Below, in pieces: positions 13,442 through 23,955 of a stretch of DNA of 64,000 nucleotides. The first letter of the stretch is position 1, and the number at the start of each line of letters is the position of its first letter. Made by a program: the position numbers and the translations under genes. The notes under the pieces are model-generated. The model saw only the letters and a list, made by a program, of their open reading frames with translations, did not search any database and was not told the DNA's origin. Origin of the DNA: Diphasiastrum complanatum (Eukaryota; Streptophyta; Lycopodiopsida; Lycopodiales; Lycopodiaceae); NCBI GenBank assembly GCA_029204225.1, contig CM055093.1:46234338-46298337 (forward strand), given 5' to 3'.

Positions 13442-13447
13442 CACGTG
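13442..13447. promoter_or_regulatory. G-box / ABRE-like element of CAS
   Basis: CACGTG within CCACGTGTCC, 196 bp upstream of the CAS ATG. G-boxes bind bZIP and bHLH factors and are common in light-responsive chloroplast genes; that this one is used is inference. No convincing TATA box was seen nearby. A (CT)n run at about 13522-13540 probably lies in the leader. Confidence 0.45.
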
Positions 13448-13642
13448 TCCAGATTAGGATCTAAATTATCCTCCTCCCCCAATCAATCAATCACCCCTTG
13501 TAAACCCTAATACCTGTTCTCATCTCTCTCTCTCTCTCTCTTGTCCCTGCTTTCTTTTTTTTCGACTATTTTCTTCAGGAAACGAGAGAGAGAATCAAAC
13601 TTACGTTCTGCATCGCGAAGAAGCAGCACAATAAGAGGAGCA

Positions 13643-13993
13643 ATGGCGATGCACCTGCTTGGTGCTGCACGTCTTGTATCGCCTAGCAGCAGCAGCAGCA
13701 ACAGTCGCACAAGCAGCCGCATTTCTGATAATAACGGAGGCTGCTTTTCTGGTAAGGGTAGCGGTAGCGGTAGGGTTATTGCTATAAGTAGGTTGACAAG
13801 GAAAAGAATTGCTTCGCATTTGGTTGTGAGGGTTAGAGCAACGAATGCGCCATTGTCTGGAGCATCAGAGGGTTGCGGGCGTCGTCTGCATGTAGCAGCT
13901 ACTGTTGCTGCTGCTGCTGCCTGTTTATTTGTTGGCGACGTTGGATCTGCAGACGCCCTTACATCCCAAGACATTGCAGATGCTTTTTCGAAA
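13643..13993 (+). CDS. CAS: CAS exon 1 (residues 1-117)
   Basis: Encodes the transit-peptide-like N-terminus (MAMHLLGAARLV...) and the Ala-rich segment ending DIADAFSK. Donor AAA|GTGAGC, phase 0. In-frame sequence continues upstream without a stop to about 13541 but has no ATG there. Confidence 0.88.
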
Positions 13994-16465
13994 GTGAGCT
14001 ATCTCACCACTTTTGCTATCTATCAAATTTTCCTTCCACAATCACACACAATAAGTTTCACAATTCAAAGCTGTTCAGCAACTGAAATTAGCAACCGATA
14101 TCGTGTGTCATAGCCTTCTTGGAGAGTCCGAGTACTCTCATAATCTTACGCGTCTGTCAGATTCAAATCTTAGTGTCATGAATTACTCCTTAGGAGATTA
14201 CATGACGACTTAGTTATGAAGCGCTCTCTTTAGGTTCCAATTATCTAGCTTCGTACATGAGGGTATGCCATTGGAGATCGAATGTTTCGTCTTCTACTTG
14301 AGCAATCTTTAAATTTGGACTAGAAACTGTTGGAAGTGTTTATTCTCTGAGCAGGATGCTCTGGTAAAGGTGATCCCTTCTCCGCTTGCCCTTTTCTACC
14401 TTTGTAAAGTGTTATTTTCGAAACATCAGCTTCTTCATCACACCAACAACAGCCATCGAAGCAATGAGAACTGCCAAAAAGAACTGTTAAATTAATGGAC
14501 TTCTTAGATTACTTCTTCTAGAAATTTTGGCATTGCGCGTGATCTATGGCTGTTTCATCATTGTACTAGAAGGATGACAGCATGTTATTTTTGTCATGAT
14601 GATTCGTCCAGGTAGAGTTGTATCTTTTCCCATGATATCGAGTACCGTGGATCCTTATGCAGCAGTCCTCTTGTGAGGTCTACTTCTATGATTTTTGATT
14701 GTGTGCAGTTACAGTCGGCCCTTAATTTATATATGAAGCTATTTCCAGGATGCATCGTATCTACAATCATGCCTGCTTGGCCTTTACACTAGATATATCC
14801 GGAGACGGTTATTTTTGCTCTGTGCTAACTGCCAACGTGGTAAGTGGAGGTTAGGTTATTCAATTCTAAGCGCTGTTGCTGGAGGCCAATTATCTCTACA
14901 CTACTTTTGTCACTTTTTGGCTCATTGAGCCTGACTTTTCTTTACGTGTATGTTTTTGTCAGTTCTGGATAAATACAATTGGGCCCACAGTTGCAAGCAA
15001 TCGTCTTCTTGCTCCTTATGACATCACTGGCTTCTCTATTTAAAATTTGTGAAATTGGATATATTCTAATTTCACAAATAGATATGCTAATTAGTTAGGT
15101 TTTGAGCACGTTGAAGGGATGAAATGTGATTTTGTTTTAGTTTTCCGTGAGGAAGTAGGGATCTCATTTGATTAGCTTTGCTCTTAATGTTGGCCTTCAT
15201 CATGATCGAGTCTACCCTTCACCTTCAAATAAGTGATAGAAATTCCATGCATTAGTCTTTGTACAAATGTGTGAAATCTAATAGATATATGTTTGTGCAT
15301 GTAAATTGCACCTACAAATGGGGCCTTGACAAAGTGAGTAGGGATGTTGTAGCATTTGGTCATTGCGATGAATAATGAAGTTGATGGTTTAAGATATTGT
15401 GCATGGACTCCATACAGTTGAAGATCACACATCTCCTTTGTTATGTCAGGTATTATCGTAGACATAACATTGATATACCTTGGAGTTTGTGAACATGCAC
15501 TCAAAGCAAGGGACTTCAAAAGCGAAGGCTCAATGAAAAGATGGCTTGTAGGCAATATATAGGAAGACCCAAGGCTTCAGTTTGGATTTTGTTGAGGCAA
15601 GTTGTGGGAGACTTGCAGTTGCCTTCCATAGCTTCACTAGTTCCAAATGGTGAGATCGGTACTTCAAATTGAGCTTGTTGGGGTTATATCAAATGTTTGT
15701 GATCTCGATTAGCAGTAGACTCCACAAATATAAGGTGGAAGAGCTGACAAGCCTCATCCTTCAAGAGGAGCCAAGATAGAGAAGCATAAAATTGAAGATA
15801 GAATTAACAATCTACTTATAGCCCCAATTATGGCTACTAAAGAAACCAAAAACAGAACCAAATAGATGGTATAAAGTAAATTGTCTATTGTTTCCATATT
15901 AGTCTGACTTTGTAACTTTCCAACAAAATCTGTATATGTTGGCCAAATTGATGGAGAGATTGGGGTGCACTTGAAGAGTCCACCTTTTTTTTTTTGATGT
16001 CAGCTTGATGCACATCTCTATGCAAAGAACAAAGTTTGGAGGTAAGATTATTGTAAAGGTTCAGGCCATATCCTGAGATAATGAGACCCTATAAGATGTC
16101 AAAGACTCGCAAATTATGGGTGTGCAGAAGTCCAAGCAAAACCAACACTGAAGAACCATCAATCGCCCAACCCCTCCTATAATGTCTTCCTCTTGCGTGA
16201 ATGCCTAACTTGGCTGGATCGTAGATTGGAGCAGCCTATGAAGGAATCTTGAAATCAAATAATCTCATTGAGGGATCATTGAAGGAGGTTGTTAGAAATA
16301 CGAATATATAATATCAACTTATTTGGTTAGTACGAAGTGCTCTTAAAATTTAACCAACAATAATATGTGAAATAGGCCTAGGTGCCTTATAGTAGTCTAG
16401 ATTAACAAATTGGTCCGCATTACATGGAAAAGGATATTATTTAGAAGGGGAGAAGATGTGACCAA

Positions 16466-16503
<38 letters not shown>

Positions 16504-19500
16504 GTGTAGAACAAGCTTTTGAGCTATGTGAAGTTTATGTAGCAATTTTAGCTCTTTCTCTCTCTCTATCATGTGTATTTAACCTTCTATGGTGTAGTCG
16601 ATGTGGGGTGGGGGTGAAGAACCAACCAAATCGAGCTTGGTCACAATAATAGACAACAAAGAAGAAAATGTTAACACCCAACTAGTTGACAAGGAAATCC
16701 TACCAAAGGGGCTTGGAACACTTAATCTTGAATTGTAGGAGCCGAAAATAGAATTACAACTCCCATGAAGGTTAGGTCCCATTAGGCACCTACTTGCAAG
16801 ACTGAGAGATAATGTTAACCTAACCTACATGTCTTATAGAAATAAACTGTTTGAAGAAGCTCGATAAGAAAAGAAGCAACCTTATAGAAAGGTGAAATGG
16901 AGGATTGATGAACTCAAAGAATTTTTAGTGTTTTCTAGTCTTGTACCGATATCCTGCACTATATTGAACGCAATTGGATGAGTCAAGTACAAGGCATATG
17001 TGATTATTTATCGATATGAGCTCACCTTCTAGCCAAAGGCTACTCTCAAAAGTCTGGTGTTGATTATGGTGAATTGTTTTCATTTGTGGCTCATCTTTCT
17101 TCCATAAGAGCGCTATTAGCCATTGTGGTTTTGAAGGATGCAATGACTAATTTCTTAAATGTGGAGTTTATTGAAGAGATTTACATTCGACAATTGGGAG
17201 GCCACAAAAAAGAATGGAAAAAATCGATGATGCACAAGTTGTGCAAAGCTATATATGAGATGAAACAGTCTCCGAAAACTACAAGTGTATTGGCTGCTGT
17301 TGGCTGAGGCATAGCTGTGTGTGAAGCTTCAAAGATTTCTGCAAGGTCGCTTGAAGTTGAACTACTGATTCAGCTTGTTGGAGAACAGGATCATGAGATT
17401 GCCACCATACACGTTCGCTGTTTGAGAATTGGAGTCTATGTAGGTTGAAAACTCACAGCCTAAAGGATGAGTAAAGTTAGTAGGAGGTTTGAAGTTGTAA
17501 CAACCTGTGTCTGAAGGAGGTTCCTCAAACCCTTCCCGAATTGCTGTCTCTCACTTCCATCCATATCATGTGAAAAGGTCTGATTACGCTAACATGCCAG
17601 AGGTGGTACAAGGAGCCTTCCAGTTCTTGACATTTTCAGGCCATATGCCTGAATAACCCGAGACGTGCAGTCTGGGAGAAGGCAGGGCAGGTGGTAATAT
17701 CCTCTCATGTTGGTGAGTTTTCATGGTGGTTTTTGATTCTGCTTGCTTCTATCGAAGGGGAACCTTGCAGATTGGATGAGCAAAATAGGCAAGAAGCATG
17801 CATGGGCGAAGTTAGAAAAATTGGCTTACAGAAGGTTGCAACGTGCCGGATAATGAAAAGGAAAGCTTCTGCCGAGTATGCACTTATTCAGGTATCAGAG
17901 TCTTCGGTTCCACCACCATGAACCAGCTTTGGCATATTGGCGTAATCAGACCCTTTAACATGATATGGCTGGAAGGATCATAGCAATTCGGGAAGGGTTT
18001 GAGGAATCTCAGACACTGGTTAATAATAAGATTAGTCTACTCCGAATTGAGAATCACTTCGATTCTATCACTTACATCATATAGTGCGCTAAGGATGTCC
18101 CATACTTCTTTTGAAGTTTGAGCTTCTAATATATGGCCAATCTGAGTGTCTAATATATTGAGAATGATGAGCCGAAAGCTTTACCATTCTTCAATTTCCA
18201 TTTAGAGTCGACTGTGTCGTTTTCAAGCTTCAATTCGATACCTGTGACAACATCCCATAACTCGTTGGCAATCAGCAAGGTCTTCATCTTAAATTTTCAA
18301 AAATAGTAATTGGATCCTTCAATTTGTCTGCGATGAGACTAGCTTTGTTTTGAGAATCCATCTAGAAGTTAGTCAGTCGATAAATTTGCGATGCTGTAAT
18401 TGGAAATTAATTATCTGATACTAAAATTTGATACCATGTATTGAAGAGTACGAGCGAAATGTTCTGATACCATGTTGGAAGAAGGAAAGAGGAAACGATA
18501 GTGATAAAGTCGAAGTCGACAAACGAACTATCGGGCTCTGCAGAATAATCATTCTTCTACGATTTACCTTATGACATCACTGACTTCTCTATATAAATTT
18601 GTGAAATTGGATATATTCTAATTTCACAAATAGATATTCTTCTACGCCTATCAGAAATCGAACAAAGTTATCGCGACAATCGTCACGTTCGATCTTTTAG
18701 TAACTAACTTTGAAATTATTAGTACTAAATTGATTTCGTAGACAAACAATTACAGAATGTAAGTGATAGTTATAGAATATTGCAATATTGAAACATTCGA
18801 CAATTTAGACTAATCGATAAGAGATTTATCAGATACAAAATAACTTCAGAGAAGTTTGCATACATTCCAACATAATACTGAACGCAATAAGAAGTTATGA
18901 TTGATTCAGTAAGTCAGATGATGCGAGTACAAAACAATAGCGGATGCAGCCGCGTACTCTAAGCTATCGAGTAACCGATAAGTAAGTAGCATGTACAAAT
19001 CAAATGATGCGAGTACAAAACAATAGCGAATGCAGCCGCATACTCTAAAATATCTCTGAGTAACTGATAACTCTCTCTGATACACTTCCGCTGATAAGCA
19101 GTAAGCGCTACTAGCAATATTCAAAGTAGAGAAAAACATCATTGTGAGAATTCTGTCATCCTTTTATCATCTAATGATCAGCTATTTATACTAATGAGGA
19201 ATGTTGCTTAGGCTTATCCAATTAGGGCAACTAATTAGGTCGCAGGTCGCAGTTGAAGCTTAGCCACAATGCGTTGTCACTTATCCAATTGGGAAAGTAG
19301 TTATCTTCATAACGAACTGAAACTCTATCCTTCGACAGTCGAGAGTGTCGAAGCCACCTGTTGTTCGATTCCCTTGTATTTTTGCAAACTGTGTAAAAGA
19401 ATGAGTAAAACTGCAGAGCTGGATAAATGAATGGATGCAGATTAACTATAGGATTATGGGAGAATAATCTAACAATCATACAACCCGGCCTCTCGCTCAA

Positions 19501-22272
19501 TATCTGATTGCCAATCCACCCTCCTCCAGAGGGGATGCAAGATGTGGGCAACAACACGTAGTGGCTTATGGAACCACCGCCATCTGGTTTGCCACTTTAC
19601 TTTTATCTCTTCAAGCCCGTGTGAGTCAAAATGTAAAGTTTTAGATCAATATCAATTGACTTGTGAATCATGATTGTATCAGAGTTCAAAGACTAGAGTT
19701 AACAAAATTCAAATTACAAGTAGAGACTAGGAATCAAGAATCAAGATTCAAGATAATGGATTACAATTTGAATTTTGCCTGTCTAGGCTGAACATGGTGC
19801 AACTATGCAACTGCTCACCCATCTTCTCCGTGATCTCATAGAGAAGGCCCAAAGTGGACCCTTCTCTGTTTGTGAGGCGCAAGACAATGTGTAGCACCTA
19901 TAGCTCGATAACAATGGACTCGACCTCCTCCCAAAAGTGCCTAGAGAGTATGATCCTCTCAAACCTCCGGGACTTGGCCTCTGTGGACCCACTCCGGGAG
20001 TTGGCCTTTGTGGACCCGCTCCACTCTCTGCCCAATGGTTGGAAACAACCATTTGCCGAAGTGTATTTTGCACCTTCAGCAGCTGCTCCAAGACAATGAA
20101 AATATACGCAAACCTAATCATGGTGGGAAGTTGGAACATTTCACAGGTTTAGAAAACTTATAATTTAAAGTTCAAACCTCATTAATGATTAAAATTTAGC
20201 AACTTTACTCTTGAATCATGATTAAGAAAGAATTAAGATGAATGCAAATTGCAATTTGCAAGCTTGTTACCTAGTGGGGGCGGGCTTGAGGATCTGTAGG
20301 GCTTTGAATCCCTTATAGATGGAGAGCCTCTCAAACCTCCGGGACTTGGCCTCTGTGGACCCACTTCGGGACTTGGCCTTTGTGGACCCGCTCCACTCTC
20401 TGCCCAATGGTTGGAAACAACCATTTGCCGACGTGTATTTCGCACCTTCAGCAGTCGCTCCAAGACAAGAAAATATACGCAAACCTAATCATGGTGGGAA
20501 GTTGGAACATGTCACAGGTTTAGAATTATAATTTAAAGTTCCAACCTCATTAATGATTAAAATTTAGCAACTTTACTCTTGAATCATGATTAAGAAAGAA
20601 TTAAGATGAATGCAAATTGCAATTTGCAAGCTTGTTACCTAGTGGGGGCGGGCTTGAGGATCTGTAGGGCTTTGAATCCCTTATAGATGGAGAGCCTCTC
20701 AAACCTCCGGAACTTGGCCTCTGTGGACCCCACTTCGGGACTTGGCCTTTGTGGACCCGCTCCACTCTCTGCCCAATGGTTGGAAACAACCATTTGCCGA
20801 CGTGTATTTCGCACCTTCAGCAGTCGCTCCAAGACAAGAAAATATACGCAAACCTAATCATGGTGGGAAGTTGGAACATTTCACAGGTTTAGAATTATAA
20901 TTTAAAGTTCAAACCTCATTAATGATTAAATTTAGCAACTTTACTCTTGAATCATGATTAAGAAAGAATTAAGATGAATGCAAATTGCAATTTGCAAGCT
21001 TGTTACCTAGTGGGGGCGGGCTTGAGGATTGCACATGGAGTCCAAAAAATATGTGGATAATGTTCCTCCACCATATGCCCTATAGAAACATAGTTGGCGG
21101 CATTATCCACGATCACCTTCATAGTTCAAGGTACAAAATGGTCAATTAAAATTTCAAAGCTCAAACTTCAAACTTGAACCAAACGTAAAGTTGAAGACAC
21201 GAGTTTAAACTTTAAACGTTTACCTGCACAACTTTTGTTGTCCCCACTTCCCAATGATCTTCTTGATTTCATCAAAAATATACTCACCTGTCACAATAGT
21301 GCCTAGCGTAGAAATATCGATGGACCTCAGGAATATGGTTCCTTTGCAGGAAGACACCAGTATATTGATGAGGTGACGCCTCTTGATATCACTCGACCCA
21401 TCTGAAATAACGATGCATCCATACCTTTTCCATGAACCTCGCATGGGCTGCATCTCTCTTTGGACGCTCTCCACGTCCGAGGTCAAGTGCTTGGTCCTAA
21501 GCATCTCGATGGTAGGCCCTTGCCATGGCGCACCAATACAAGAAACAGCCTGAATCATATCCCTCCAAGCGGGGGTCTTGGCCAAATGGAAGGGAAGATC
21601 ACACAAGTAGAAACACTGTCTAATAATAACAATGGTTGCCTTTTGCTTGTGTGATTGCTGCCACGATTGGACAAAGAATCTCTACCACCTCTCTGTGTGC
21701 CACTATGACCTCGAGAAAGTCCCCGATCATCTTCAAAATCAGCACCTTCACGAGCAGTAGCAGATGAAGATGCTACAGTGCCATGTCAAATTGGATGAGG
21801 GGGACGAGATATGGATGGCCATGCAACTTCTATTCACATTTCAACCACCAAACCTTAGTGCTCACAAGTCACAAGTTACGACTTACGTGAATAGGTAACT
21901 TCAAAGTTTGAAAAAAACATTCTCGAACATTGAAAAATGAAATTACCTCCTCTTGAAGCATTCAGCCCCTCAACTCCAGGTGGTCCCGGTCTAGGTAATA
22001 TGGGCATTCTCCAATATCATATCCGCTTATCCAGAACAAGTGTGCTCTAATGCGGCTGCGTACGACTTGTTGCAATATTTGCAAGTCTCCGAGCTCCATA
22101 GGTGGTGGATTGTTGTACCACCACACAACCCCCGGGGATCTTGCGTCCTGACCATTGATCCCGCTCACCAAGTCCCGACTTCCAAACTTAGAATCTTGAA
22201 TTAGAAAAAATTTCAAAGCTTAAACCCTAGAAAATTATAATTTACAATCTTTTGAAACTTTAACTAAAGAAT

Positions 22273-22338
<66 letters not shown>

Positions 22339-23893
22339 GCGCGCTGATCCACTATGCAGCTCCAGCGCTGATCCACGCGGCTGCTCCAGCTCAAATCCAC
22401 GTGGCTGCTCCAGCTTGCTGATCTCCAGCGCTGATCCACGTGGCTACTCCAACGCCAATTCATGTGGCTGCTCCAGCTCTGATCCATGGTGGTGTAAGCC
22501 AACAACTTCATCCTTTCACTTCGTGGGTGGGCACCCGTTTTCTTGCAGCCAGTGTGCCTGATTACCAGAACATCCAGAACTAATCGCTGATGTCCATCCA
22601 TGATAGAGCAAATGTCAAGAACCATTGACAAAATCGTTCCACCAGGACTGATCCAGCGCTGATCCACGGGCTCTCCATAGTTCTACTCCATCCCTGATCC
22701 ACAGTGCTGCTGTTTGTTTTTCATCACAGTGCTGACCTGATCCGCCATGCCTCCACGCAAGAAAGCGCCTACGCCTCCTCGCCCTGCTTCCACATCACCC
22801 GCCACCTCAACCCCCCCCCCCTCTTCCTTGATGGCTCATCCCTACCCCTCGCTGTTGACCCCTGCTCCATCGCTACTGCCCCCTCCCTTGTTCCTGCCTC
22901 ATCAGACCCCCTAACCCTCATTGATGGTGACTCCACCCCCTGTTGCTGATCCCTGCCCTCTCGCTGCTGACCCCTGCCCCCTCGTTGATAATGAATCCAC
23001 CATCATTGATGCCCTTGCCCCCTCAGCCCTCACTGATACCTCCCCAACCCTCGTGAAGTCCTATCTATTGATCTACCCCCACCCCTCGCTGCTGCTACTT
23101 CTACCTTCTCTGATGCTGACGTGCCCTGCCCCTTGTTGCAGCTACCCCTGTTGCTACCACATCTGCCACCACCTCAGTTGTTGATGTTGACTCCTTAGCT
23201 GCTGTTTTTGACCCACCCTCCCTCGTTGCGGCTGTTCCTATCTCTTTGCCTAACGGCATCCTTCCTATTCCCAACTCCCAAGAAGCTACAGCTCCTCTGT
23301 CTACAACACACATCTTATACACTCCCTCCAAATCAATTGAGCTTTTCTCCTCTTGGGAAGCTGACCAAATGAAAGCAGATTTCCAGCTCTTGAAACAAGA
23401 ACTTTCACAACTGAAGGGAATAGTGATCTCTCTTTTCAAAGAAAAAAACGTGTTGCAGTCCAAAGTTGCTTCACTGGAACAAGTGATCAGTACTAAACAG
23501 GTTGCAGCCTCGGACTCGGCTACCACCATGATACGGGAGCTCGAAAACAAGATTGAACAACACAAAGAGGAAACCCTCTCATGGGCAGCAGTATTGAAGA
23601 AAGGCACCAAGCCTAGTGCCCCCATCTCCTCTGTCATCTCAGCCACCATTTCAAAAGAGCGGTCAAGGGATCAAAAGTCACATAACATCAGGGTTCGTGG
23701 GATACCAGATACACAGGATGCCATTGCTGAAGCTACGAGGTTTCTTGAGACCACCCTAGGACATGTGACAGATGGGTCAGACACAGCCTGGAGGACCACC
23801 AGCACCCCCCCCCCCCTTCCACGCGTTCACTGTCCATCCTCGGGCTTCATCACTAACCCGAACAAAGAGGAAAGACCCTGAACGCGGTAGGAA

Positions 23894-23955
<62 letters not shown>

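Noticed and set aside
13541-13642. N-terminal extension of CAS exon 1 by 34 codons
   Set aside because: The frame is open but begins at TTG with no ATG. The ATG at 13,643 has good context and gives a normal transit-peptide-like start, so the extension is read as 5' leader.
13507-13974. 155-codon minus-strand open frame over CAS exon 1
   Set aside because: Antisense shadow of the Ser/Arg/Ala-rich coding exon, with no family motif.
20233-21020. Regular direct repeats as a CRISPR-like array
   Set aside because: The unit is 368 bp with no short repeat/unique spacer pattern, and it is part of a hAT transposase remnant in a plant nuclear genome.
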